Positions 1 to 5,990 are shown, counted from the stretch's first letter. The stretch: DNA of 6,460 nucleotides from Alphaproteobacteria bacterium (GCA_017414845.1 JAFQJY010000022.1:1-6460), one strand, 5' to 3'. The notes: a model not told the origin generated them from the letters alone. A program made the numbers and translations.

Positions 1-1563
1 AAGGTTTCCGGTCAAAACGATATGCACTATGCTGCCTTAGGGTTCCTGACACTGACAATTAAAGATATTGTTGCTATTGTTCCTGCGTTGTTGCCCCTTA
101 TGTTTAATCAACATACAAAACCGATTATTTTTGACGGTATCGCAAATCTTCTTGTGGCTCTTTCTTCCGTTCTTTTAATCGCAGGTGGTATGCGTTTTTA
201 TAAAAAGTTCAGGTTTATTTCCCGGGGAATTGCCTACACATTAGGCGGTGGTGTCGTTTTTGTGATGTGGATAGTTCTGTCGCTCGCATCATCACATTGG
301 CGGGATATTTTGCCTCGTGTTTTCGTCGGAACAGGGTGTTTGTTTCTCGGTTTCTTTATGTTTTTAATGAACAAAAAAAACGAAACAATGAATATCAAAG
401 GGATTGTTTATTCGCTTTGGGGGCTGGCCGGTTTTTACCTGTGGACAACAACACATAGCGCTATTACATACTGGTGGATACAGGCTCTTTTATATGTTCT
501 GATTGTTTTTGCAACCGTTTTGGCAACGAATCGCTTTTTGAAAATACAGGTCGCAACATTGACGAAGGATTTAGAAGTCAGCAAGGCTAAGATACCGTTG
601 ATTATTCAGTCCTCACCGTTCCCGATTATGATTTCACAACTCAGGGATGACCGGTTGATGCTCGTCAATGAAAAAGCCGGCGAATTGTTTAATATAGATG
701 TTAAAAATCCGAAAATGTTCAGAACGGAAGATTATTATGTTGATCCGAACGCCAGACGGGAACTGCTTCGTAAACTGTCCGTGTCGCCGATTGTTGAGGG
801 GTATCAGGTTCTTTTAAGGCGTCCCGGTACGGCAGAGCCTTTTTGGTTGGATATGTCTGCCCGTATTATTGACTTTGATAATGAAATAGCGCTTTATACG
901 GCATTTAAGGATATTACGGCACAAAAACAGTACGAACAGGATTTGTTTGAAAAAGCCGTTAAAGACCCGTTGACAGGGTGTTATAACCGTCGCCAGTTTA
1001 ACGAATTGATTGCCCGTGAAATGAACAGGTATATTCGTTATAATACCGTATTCAGCCTGATTATGATGGATATTGACCACTTTAAACATGTCAATGATAC
1101 TTACGGACACGATATCGGGGATGTCGTTTTGAAAAATATGGCTGCTTGTTGCGCTTCTTCCATTCGTTCGTCCGATATTTTGTGTCGTTTCGGTGGAGAA
1201 GAATTTATGATTATCCTGCCTGAAACGACGATTGAAAATGCTTATGTTGCAGCCGAGAAAATCCGAAAGAAAATTGAGATGCTTCAAATTCCTCTTGCCG
1301 ACGGACGAATTATTCGCTTTACGCTCAGTTTAGGTATTTCCGATTCTTCACAGACAAATGATGTGGAAACGCTGATTAAATATGCCGATACGGCGCTTTA
1401 TACGGCAAAAGAAACAGGAAGAAATCAGGCAATTATGTATAATCTGACGCAGGATTTGGAACATATTAAACAGGATATTTCTTCACCACAACAACTCAAT
1501 AATAATATCCTGAAAACAGCACAACAATCAGGTGGTATCCCACCGTTTAAGGTAAAGCCATGA
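1..1563 (+). CDS. Membrane-bound PAS-GGDEF diguanylate cyclase, 5' end probably outside the window
   Basis: Likely makes cyclic di-GMP from two GTP at the inner membrane. Counting from the ATG at 22, the first ~170 residues are strongly hydrophobic, with about five or six membrane segments (roughly 10-28, 38-56, 72-90, 98-116, 127-145, 151-169). A PAS-like domain follows (~190-300, ending in the usual 'FKDIT' strand), then a full GGDEF domain (~313-474). It has DPLTGCYNRR (315-324), the metal-binding DID (350-352), NDTYGHDIGD (358-367) and the active-site GGEEF (391-395). RSSD (382-385), five residues before GGEEF, is an intact inhibitory I-site, so product inhibition is expected. There is no EAL domain. 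A ~40-residue Q/N-rich tail ends the protein. The frame is open back to base 1 and no ribosome site precedes the ATG at 22, so the true start is probably upstream. The stop overlaps the next gene's start (ATGA). I do not recognise the membrane domain as a named sensor family. Confidence 0.93.
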   Translation, partial: KVSGQNDMHYAALGFLTLTIKDIVAIVPALLPLMFNQHTKPIIFDGIANLLVALSSVLLIAGGMRFYKKFRFISRGIAYTLGGGVVFVMWIVLSLASSHWRDILPRVFVGTGCLFLGFFMFLMNKKNETMNIKGIVYSLWGLAGFYLWTTTHSAITYWWIQALLYVLIVFATVLATNRFLKIQVATLTKDLEVSKAKIPLIIQSSPFPIMISQLRDDRLMLVNEKAGELFNIDVKNPKMFRTEDYYVDPNARRELLRKLSVSPIVEGYQVLLRRPGTAEPFWLDMSARIIDFDNEIALYTAFKDITAQKQYEQDLFEKAVKDPLTGCYNRRQFNELIAREMNRYIRYNTVFSLIMMDIDHFKHVNDTYGHDIGDVVLKNMAACCASSIRSSDILCRFGGEEFMIILPETTIENAYVAAEKIRKKIEMLQIPLADGRIIRFTLSLGISDSSQTNDVETLIKYADTALYTAKETGRNQAIMYNLTQDLEHIKQDISSPQQLNNNILKTAQQSGGIPPFKVKP

Positions 1564-1907
1564 GCCTGATTGAAAGTTTTAAAAAACATCCTAAGTATCT
1601 GATTTTACCTCTTCTGTGCCTTTTTTTGGCAGGATATTTTACCTATCATGCCTTGACGGGACAACGAGGGCTGTTACGTTACTTGGAACTGAAAAAAGAA
1701 ATAGCCAAAGATACGGCTATCGCAGAAACTATCCGAACAGAACGTCTTGAATTGCAGGCTCGTGTTGATTCCCTTTCGCCGGAAAATTTGGATTTGGATA
1801 TGTTAGATGAAGTCGGACGCAAAACGCTCAATCTCAGTGAGAAAGACGATTACCTGATTTTTGAGAAGCATGCGCAAAAAACTCAATCTGACGTGTCTTC
1901 GGATTAA
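1560..1907 (+). CDS. ftsB: FtsB/DivIC-type septum formation initiator
   Basis: A 115-residue bitopic membrane protein of the FtsB/DivIC family. FtsB is a structural part of the divisome that joins FtsL and FtsQ and helps activate septal wall synthesis. A short basic cytoplasmic end is followed by one membrane helix (~12-33) and then a periplasmic heptad-like helix (~38-72, 'GLLRYLELKKEI' through 'LELQARVDSL'). The conserved tail reads LDLDMLDEVGRKTLNLSEKDDYLIF (residues 77-101, shown only in part elsewhere), which is typical of alphaproteobacterial members. An AAGG lies 7 nt before the ATG. The start overlaps the diguanylate cyclase stop as ATGA, implying co-transcription and translational coupling. 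Alphaproteobacterial ftsB homologues often sit near eno or pdhA, so this neighbour is unusual. The last 74 bp overlap the antisense rnd gene. The family call is firm; the exact role is inferred from homology. Confidence 0.85.
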   Translation: MSLIESFKKHPKYLILPLLCLFLAGYFTYHALTGQRGLLRYLELKKEIAKDTAIAETIRTERLELQARVDSLSPENLDLDMLDEVGRKTLNLSEKDDYLIFEKHAQKTQSDVSSD

Positions 1908-3033
1908 AGAAAAGTGCAAGACGACCTTCTTTGAAGTCCAAGGCTTTTGACCAGAAAACATCATAGCGCCAACCGTCCGTGACAGGTGGTTTTCCGTTTT
2001 CATCACAGACAAAACATTCAATCTCTGTCGTCGTCGCCAGAAGTTTATGAGCAACTTCATTTTGAACGGCAATAACGGATAAGAGCATTTTAAGTGTTTC
2101 TGCCATTTGCTTTCGGGCATGTGAGAGGTCCTTTTTCTTTTCCATCTGAGGCAGTTCTTCTTCCGCAACGGCGTTTGCCTGTTCAAGAGCATCAAGAATC
2201 CCTTCTTCAAGGACAGATTTGACAGACATAAAATTCCGACATCGTAAATTATAGAATTCCTCAGTCGTCTTAGGAGAAACGCCGGCAATTTCCATAAGAG
2301 CCTCGTCCCGCAGGATTTGCTTTCTAGGTTTATCCTGCCGTTGTGCCAGATTTTCCCGCCATGTTGCCAAAACCTGAACACGATGAAAAACACGAGGTGT
2401 CAGCAAGGGAAGTTTTAAACGTTTCCATGCTTCTTGCGGAGGAAAGGTATAAAGAGAAATGTCCGTTAAATGTGCCATTTCCGAGTCAACCCAGTGCGTG
2501 CGTCCTTTTTCTTCAATCATCTGACGCATTTTGGTATAGACCTCCGTCAGATAGGTTACATCAGAAAGAGCATATTTAACCTGTTCTTTTGAAAGAGGGC
2601 GTGCCATCCAATTCGTAACTCGGGAAGCCTTATTGACATTTTTCTTTGTGAAAAAACCGACAAGATTTTGGTAGGAAACATTTTCTTCAAAGCCACAGAC
2701 CATAGCACCAACCTGTGTGTCAAACAGGGGAGCCGGCAGTTCGTTCATCAGGCGGTAAAAAATTTCCAAATCCTGACGGGCAGCATGAAAAACTTTTAAA
2801 ATATTTTCATCTCTGAATATCTCAAACAAAGGCTCTAAATCCAAATTATCGGAAAGCGGATCAATACAGGCGGCAAAATCACTGCATCCGACCTGTATTA
2901 AACACAGTTGCGCCCAATAAGTTTTTTCTCTTAAAAATTCCGTGTCAACAGTGATGAAAGGGTAGGTGGAAATTTCCTCGCAAAATGCCTTTAATTCTTC
3001 TGTTGTTGTAATAATATCTTGTCTTTCTTTCAT
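1834..3033 (-). CDS. rnd: Ribonuclease D (DEDDy 3'-5' exoribonuclease)
   Basis: Trims 3' ends of tRNA precursors and other small RNAs in the cytoplasm. The 399-residue protein is slightly longer than E. coli RNase D (375). All three exonuclease motifs are present: Exo I with D30 and E32 (VDTEF), Exo II with D88 (FHAARQDLEIF) and Exo III with Y154 and D158 (YALSDVTYL), giving the DEDDy set. The usual WxxRPLxxEQ stretch precedes Exo III. An HRDC domain covers ~212-285, and the C-terminal part (GWR, then 'ALDFKEGRLALFF') matches the alphaproteobacterial form. The ATG at 3033 is the first possible start: the frame is closed by a stop just upstream and no other start codon lies between. No Shine-Dalgarno sequence precedes it, and a good promoter lies 8 nt away, so a leaderless mRNA is likely. 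The last ~24 codons are antisense to ftsB. Confidence 0.95.
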   Translation of the reverse strand: MKERQDIITTTEELKAFCEEISTYPFITVDTEFLREKTYWAQLCLIQVGCSDFAACIDPLSDNLDLEPLFEIFRDENILKVFHAARQDLEIFYRLMNELPAPLFDTQVGAMVCGFEENVSYQNLVGFFTKKNVNKASRVTNWMARPLSKEQVKYALSDVTYLTEVYTKMRQMIEEKGRTHWVDSEMAHLTDISLYTFPPQEAWKRLKLPLLTPRVFHRVQVLATWRENLAQRQDKPRKQILRDEALMEIAGVSPKTTEEFYNLRCRNFMSVKSVLEEGILDALEQANAVAEEELPQMEKKKDLSHARKQMAETLKMLLSVIAVQNEVAHKLLATTTEIECFVCDENGKPPVTDGWRYDVFWSKALDFKEGRLALFFNPKTRQIEFFAHASQKSGNRLSH

Positions 3034-3041
3034 AGAAAAAG

Positions 3042-3070
3042 AGCATACGCTTTTCTTTTCTGTCTTTCAA
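3042..3070 (-). promoter_or_regulatory. Sigma70-like promoter of rnd, leaderless geometry
   Basis: On the minus strand TTGAAA (3070-3065) is separated by exactly 17 nt from TATGCT (3047-3042). The -35 box matches consensus at 5 of 6 positions and the -10 box at 4 of 6. Only 8 nt (CTTTTTCT) lie between the -10 box and the rnd ATG, so transcription would begin 0-3 nt before the start codon. That fits the absence of any ribosome binding site. The promoter is read from sequence; the leaderless transcript is inferred. Confidence 0.65.
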
Positions 3071-3071
3071 G

Positions 3072-3100
3072 TTGTTTTTTTGTTTAAAAAGGGATAGCAT
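3072..3100 (+). promoter_or_regulatory. Candidate sigma70-like promoter of the CCA enzyme gene
   Basis: TTGTTT (3072-3077), then 17 nt, then TAGCAT (3095-3100). The -35 box matches consensus at only 3 of 6 positions and the -10 box at 4 of 6, so this is weaker than the opposing rnd promoter. The two -35 boxes are separated by one base (3071). Six nt separate the -10 box from the ATG at 3107, which would again give a nearly leaderless mRNA. The region is AT-rich, so chance matches are possible. Confidence 0.4.
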
Positions 3101-3110
3101 GGATATATGA
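3099..3110 (+). other. Three-codon mini-ORF overlapping the CCA enzyme start
   Basis: ATG GAT ATA TGA encodes Met-Asp-Ile and stops in the ATGA that contains the start codon of the next gene at 3107. A Shine-Dalgarno-like AAAAAGGGA ends 4 nt before this ATG but 12 nt before the annotated start, so ribosomes could load on the mini-ORF and re-initiate at 3107. It would matter only if transcription starts well upstream; with the promoter at 3072-3100 the mini-ORF would not be transcribed. It may be coincidence. Confidence 0.25.
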
Positions 3111-4219
3111 TTAAAATATCGGACGAACTTCAAAAATTATGGGACTGTTTGCCTCAGACATATTTGGTCGGCGGTGTCGTTCGTGATGCACTTTTGAACA
3201 TCAAAAGTGATGATATAGATATGGCAACGGCGCTATTACCTGAGGAAAGTATATCCCTTTTGAGAAAAAAGGGATATCGGGTCATTCCGACCGGTCTTTC
3301 TCACGGTACTATAACGGTTTTGCTTGAAAATAAAGAGAAAGTTGAGTTGACCACTTTCAGAAAAGACACAAAATCTTACGGGCGCAGAAGTGAAGTTTCT
3401 TTCGGCGCTGATGTCAGTGAAGACGCTTCTCGTCGGGATTTTACCGTCAATGCGCTTTATCTGACGAAAGAGGGGGAAGTTTTGGATTTTTTCTCAGGTC
3501 TTTCAGATTTAAAAAACGGTATTGTTCGCTTTATCGGTAATCCTTATGAGAGAATTAAAGAGGACTATTTAAGAATCCTGCGTTTTTTTCGGTTTTACAC
3601 CCGTTTCGGAGTCGGACATCCTGATACAGAGGCTTTAAAGGCATGTGCCGAACTCAAAAACGGACTGGATATATTGTCGGCAGAAAGAAAAAAAGAAGAA
3701 CTTTTTAAACTGCTGTCTTTGCCCATCGTTCAAAAAGGACTCATACCAATGATTGATACAGGCGTTTTACAAAAACTGATACCGATGGGTGTTTCTGATT
3801 TGACGGGGATAGATGAGATCCCGCCGATACCGATTTTACGGCTTTGGTTCGTATGTCGGTGTGAAAAAACAGGACTTAAATTGTCTAATAAGGAAAAAAG
3901 TTTTCTCACAAAAATGACAAAAGCAACCGTTTATCCCTCAGAAAGTTTGTATCATCATCAAAAAATCGCTTTTTTGTTCGGTATGGATGTTTATAAAGGT
4001 ATATGTGCTATTCAAAAAAGAAAAACATTGATTTCCGAGGCGCCTGTTTTTCCGATAACGGCATCTGATATGATAGATGTTTTTGGTCTTAAAGGTGCGC
4101 AAATCGGCGTTTTTCTTAAAAAAGCAAAAGAAATTTGGATAGAAAAAGGTTTCCCCTTAAAAAAAGAGTTGGTTTTAAAACCTCTTCGTGATATAATAGA
4201 TACAAAAGGAGATTTATGA
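3107..4219 (+). CDS. cca: CCA tRNA nucleotidyltransferase / poly(A) polymerase family (class II)
   Basis: Class II nucleotidyltransferase, most likely the enzyme that adds or repairs the 3' CCA of tRNAs using CTP and ATP. The head holds LVGGVVRD (20-27) and the catalytic carboxylates D36 and D38 (DDIDMAT). RRDFTVNAL (109-117), EDYLRILRFFRF (152-163) and the helical SAERKKEELFKLL (191-203) follow as nucleotide and RNA binding motifs. The C-terminal half is helical and ends with the family's 'PITASDMIDVFGLKGAQIG' block (~316-334). At 370 residues it is near the length of alphaproteobacterial homologues and shows no HD domain. A poly(A) polymerase role cannot be excluded from sequence alone, but the short length and lack of a basic tail favour CCA addition. 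Start ATG 3107 lacks a well-spaced ribosome site; AGGGA lies 12 nt upstream. The stop forms TGATG with the pilin start. It is divergent from rnd, another tRNA 3'-end enzyme. Confidence 0.92.
   Translation: MIKISDELQKLWDCLPQTYLVGGVVRDALLNIKSDDIDMATALLPEESISLLRKKGYRVIPTGLSHGTITVLLENKEKVELTTFRKDTKSYGRRSEVSFGADVSEDASRRDFTVNALYLTKEGEVLDFFSGLSDLKNGIVRFIGNPYERIKEDYLRILRFFRFYTRFGVGHPDTEALKACAELKNGLDILSAERKKEELFKLLSLPIVQKGLIPMIDTGVLQKLIPMGVSDLTGIDEIPPIPILRLWFVCRCEKTGLKLSNKEKSFLTKMTKATVYPSESLYHHQKIAFLFGMDVYKGICAIQKRKTLISEAPVFPITASDMIDVFGLKGAQIGVFLKKAKEIWIEKGFPLKKELVLKPLRDIIDTKGDL
4207..4211 (+). promoter_or_regulatory. Shine-Dalgarno site that decides the pilin start
   Basis: AGGAG at the end of the CCA enzyme gene lies 7 nt before ATG 4219 and only 4 nt before ATG 4216. 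The spacing favours 4219, which makes the junction TGATG. Among the gene starts in this window it is one of the strongest ribosome sites, so the pilin may be translated well despite its position behind cca. Confidence 0.65.
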
Positions 4220-4668
4220 TGAAAAAATACGAATCCGGACGTTCCATGATTGAAATGCTTGCCGTGTTGGCAATTATCGGCGTGATTACCGTCAGTGCGT
4301 TGAGCGGTTATTCACAGGCTATGACCCGTTATAAAACAAGTCGTACCGTTACGGATATTGTTACAATCGCTGAGGAAGTGTTTAAACTCTATTCATACAG
4401 ACGAACCTATTCCACAGAAACAATCTCTTGTCAGGATCTTAAAGATGAGGGTATTTTGGATAATGCGACCTGTACAAATCCGTTTGGCGGAAAGTATGAG
4501 GTTCGCGGATATAGTGCAAACAACAAATGTTTGGAAATTAAAGTTGGCGGTTTATCTAAAGATGTCTGTGAGCAAATTGAAGCCGAATCGTGGAGTGGTT
4601 TGACCTTGTGTGGTGATGATGACGCCACGTCATGCAGTGGTGGTACTTTTACGATTATCGTTGAATAA
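4219..4668 (+). CDS. Type IV pilin-like (pseudopilin) protein with prepilin leader and six cysteines
   Basis: A secreted or membrane-anchored pilin-like protein of 149 residues (150 if ATG 4216 is used). A short basic leader, MKKYESG, would be cut after G7 by prepilin peptidase, giving mature RSMIEMLAVLAIIGVITVSA with the conserved glutamate at position 5 (E12 of the precursor). The hydrophobic helix spans ~10-30 and continues amphipathically to about residue 60. The +1 residue is Arg rather than the usual Phe or Met. The globular part has NPFGG (87-91) and six cysteines (71, 85, 104, 117, 131, 139), enough for three disulfides outside the membrane. No pilus assembly ATPase, platform protein or peptidase gene is nearby, so the machinery must be encoded elsewhere. 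The leader resembles multi-copy pilin-like genes I recall from gut Alphaproteobacteria. Function is unknown: pilus subunit, minor pilin, or secretion or DNA-uptake pseudopilin. The tail overlaps rdgB by 14 bp. Confidence 0.85.
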   Translation: MKKYESGRSMIEMLAVLAIIGVITVSALSGYSQAMTRYKTSRTVTDIVTIAEEVFKLYSYRRTYSTETISCQDLKDEGILDNATCTNPFGGKYEVRGYSANNKCLEIKVGGLSKDVCEQIEAESWSGLTLCGDDDATSCSGGTFTIIVE

Positions 4669-5224
4669 ACTCTTTGAGTTGTTGCAGGGCTTTTGCCCGA
4701 TGGCTGATTGTGTTTTTGATTTTTGAATCAAGACACGAAAAGGCTTTATCGTATCCGTCAGGAATAAAAATAGGGTCAAAACCGAACCCCTCATTTCCCT
4801 CTTGCGGTTCGGCAAGATGTCCGTAGACTTTCCCTTCAAAGGTATATTCTCCCGTTTCATCTACGTAAGCAATGACACAGGTAAAATGTGCCGATGTATC
4901 CGTGCCGGCTCGTGAGAGTAAATCGCCGAAAGCCTTTTGATGCCCGCCCATTTTTTTAGCATAACGAGCCGTATAAATTCCCGGTTCATCTCCGAGGGCA
5001 TGAACGCATAGTCCCGAGTCGTCGGCAAGCGCAGGTTTCCCCGTCGCCTTGAAGGCCGTTCTTGCTTTAATCAGGGCGTTTTCGGCAAAAGTCGTCCCGT
5101 TTTCTTCTACCTCTTTCAAATGTAAATCATCGGCAGATAAAATCTGATAACCAAAGGGTTCAAGGAGGGCTTGTGCCTCCTTGATTTTTCCCTGATTATG
5201 TGAGGCAAAAATAATGTCAGTCAT
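4655..5224 (-). CDS. rdgB: XTP/dITP pyrophosphatase (non-canonical purine NTP phosphatase)
   Basis: Hydrolyses dITP, ITP and XTP to the monophosphate plus pyrophosphate, keeping deaminated purines out of DNA and RNA. The 189-residue length is normal for the HAM1/RdgB family. Motifs in order: SHNQGK (8-13) for triphosphate binding; [14 protein letters not shown] (41-54) and ADDSGL (67-72) with the metal and catalytic acidic residues; GFGFDPIF (146-153) for base recognition; and ISHRAKA (173-179). The block before ISHR reads [10 protein letters not shown] where the family usually has an 'E(L/M)..EEKN' form, a mild divergence. The ATG at 5224 lies within the last codons of rph (ATGACTGA, 8-bp overlap) without a clear ribosome site of its own, so translation is probably coupled to rph. 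The rph-rdgB pair is common in Alphaproteobacteria. The 3' end overlaps the convergent pilin gene by 14 bp. Confidence 0.96.
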   Translation of the reverse strand: MTDIIFASHNQGKIKEAQALLEPFGYQILSADDLHLKEVEENGTTFAENALIKARTAFKATGKPALADDSGLCVHALGDEPGIYTARYAKKMGGHQKAFGDLLSRAGTDTSAHFTCVIAYVDETGEYTFEGKVYGHLAEPQEGNEGFGFDPIFIPDGYDKAFSCLDSKIKNTISHRAKALQQLKEFIQR

Positions 5225-5936
5225 CTAAATTCAAAACTTTTTTTTGCATATCCGTAATATCTTTTCCGGCTTTTTGCGCTAAATTTAAAAGGGATAGGAA
5301 ATCATCTCCCGAAAAAGGCGCTCCTTCTGCCGTTCCTTGTACCTCTACAATTTTGCCGGTTCCCGTCATAACAAAATTAGCATCCGTTTCGGCTGTAGAA
5401 TCTTCTTCATACTCTAAATCCAAACGTGCCTCGCCGTCACAGATACCACAGGAAATAGCACAAATCGTATCTTTAAGAGGATACTTGGCAAAAGGCTTTT
5501 TGGCATGCATTTTAGAGATGGCTTGTGCCAATGCAACAAAACCACCCGTTACGGAAGCCGTTCGTGTTCCTCCGTCAGCCTGTATGACATCACAGTCAAT
5601 TTTAATGGTTTGTTCTCCTAAGGCGCTCATATCTACGGCCATACGAAGCGCCCGACCGATAAGGCGTTGAATCTCCTGTGTTCTTCCGGATTGCCCCCGA
5701 ACAGCCTCTCTGTCCATACGTGTTGCCGTTGAACGGGGGAGCATACCGTATTCGGCCGTTACCCAACCACGTCCCTGTCCTTTTAAAAACGGAGGGACTT
5801 TTTCATCAACGGAAGCCGTACAAATCACATGTGTATTCCCACACTTGACCAAACAGGACCCTTCGGCATAGGGATTAAAACCGACTTCAAGCGTCAAAGG
5901 GCGCATTTCGTCATTTTTTCTGTTGTTGTTTCTCAA
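5217..5936 (-). CDS. rph: Ribonuclease PH (phosphorolytic tRNA 3' exonuclease), TTG start
   Basis: Removes nucleotides after the CCA end of tRNA precursors using phosphate, working as a hexameric ring in the cytoplasm. The 239 residues match the family length. Visible signatures: [14 protein letters not shown] (57-70), [15 protein letters not shown] (84-98), [19 protein letters not shown] (114-132, including phosphate-binding arginines), and LDLEYEED and [21 protein letters not shown] (172-205) carrying catalytic acidic residues. Nothing is truncated. The start is TTG at 5936: AAAGGA lies 7 nt upstream and the resulting [13 protein letters not shown] aligns with the usual 'MRxxxRxxDEMRP' beginning of RNase PH. 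The ATG at 5906 would remove this end and has no ribosome site. It is first in an rph-rdgB unit transcribed away from grpE. With rnd nearby, the window encodes two alternative tRNA 3' trimming enzymes. Confidence 0.96.
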   Translation of the reverse strand: MRNNNRKNDEMRPLTLEVGFNPYAEGSCLVKCGNTHVICTASVDEKVPPFLKGQGRGWVTAEYGMLPRSTATRMDREAVRGQSGRTQEIQRLIGRALRMAVDMSALGEQTIKIDCDVIQADGGTRTASVTGGFVALAQAISKMHAKKPFAKYPLKDTICAISCGICDGEARLDLEYEEDSTAETDANFVMTGTGKIVEVQGTAEGAPFSGDDFLSLLNLAQKAGKDITDMQKKVLNLDD

Positions 5937-5943
5937 TTTTCAA

Positions 5944-5950
5944 TCCTTTC
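5944..5950 (-). promoter_or_regulatory. Shine-Dalgarno site fixing the TTG start of rph
   Basis: GAAAGGA on the minus strand is followed by 7 nt (TTGAAAA) and then the TTG at 5936. A second TTG directly after the GGA, at 5943, is too close to be used. The spacing and the aligned RNase PH N-terminus together support TTG 5936. Confidence 0.7.
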
Positions 5951-5951
5951 A

Positions 5952-5980
5952 CTTGCAAAAAAAATAAAAACGTCCTACAT
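5952..5980 (+). promoter_or_regulatory. Candidate heat-shock (RpoH/sigma32-type) promoter of grpE
   Basis: CTTGCA (5952-5957), 16 nt, then CCTACAT (5974-5980). This resembles the alphaproteobacterial RpoH pattern as I recall it (CTTG, about 16-17 nt, CYTATNT), matching 6 of 7 in the -10 block. It lies about 45 bp before the grpE ATG, which would leave a leader of roughly 35-40 nt. No CIRCE element is visible in the gap. The spacer is nearly pure A/T, so the match is suggestive only. Confidence 0.45.
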
Positions 5981-5990
5981 ATATAGGCAA
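5961..5990 (-). promoter_or_regulatory. Weak candidate sigma70 promoter for rph-rdgB
   Basis: On the minus strand TTGCCT (5990-5985) and TATTTT (5966-5961) are 18 nt apart, overlapping the candidate grpE promoter on the other strand. Each box matches consensus at 4 of 6 positions. Some promoter must lie in this 88-bp gap because rph is the first gene of its unit, but the A-rich sequence makes the exact site uncertain. Confidence 0.25.
5974..5987. repeat. Imperfect 14-bp palindrome in the rph/grpE gap
   Basis: CCTACATATATAGG pairs 6 of 7 positions as an inverted repeat (arms CCTA/TAGG with an AT-rich centre; the fifth pair is mismatched). It overlaps the candidate grpE -10 box and the -35 side of the rph promoter candidate, a position where a repressor could control both. 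It could equally be just a -10 region with chance symmetry. Confidence 0.3.

Noticed and set aside
22..24. ATG at 22 as the true start of the diguanylate cyclase
   Set aside because: No ribosome site precedes it, the frame is open to the window edge, and the protein begins abruptly near a hydrophobic segment. The 5' end is more likely outside the window.
814..1287. 157-codon open frame on the minus strand inside the GGDEF gene
   Set aside because: It lies wholly antisense to the PAS-GGDEF coding region, its translation shows no family motif, and the plus-strand protein is clearly real. It is a shadow frame.
1905..1935. AAAGAA...TTCTTT inverted repeat just after ftsB
   Set aside because: The stem is all A/T except one pair, the loop is about 15 nt, and there is no T-run. 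It lies in the conserved coding part of rnd.
1803..2393. 196-codon minus-strand frame overlapping rnd
   Set aside because: It is a shifted frame of rnd, with a composition rich in Arg, Lys and Trp and no domain. The rnd frame carries the full DEDDy and HRDC pattern, and there is no sign of a frameshift.
4668..4698. Possible intrinsic terminator after the pilin gene
   Set aside because: The stems are only 4-5 bp and the nearest T-rich stretch begins more than 10 nt after the second hairpin, inside rdgB coding sequence. Too weak to list as a terminator.
5353..5670. 105-codon plus-strand frame inside rph
   Set aside because: It is antisense to the highly conserved RNase PH core. The translation is low in information and has no ribosome site worth noting.
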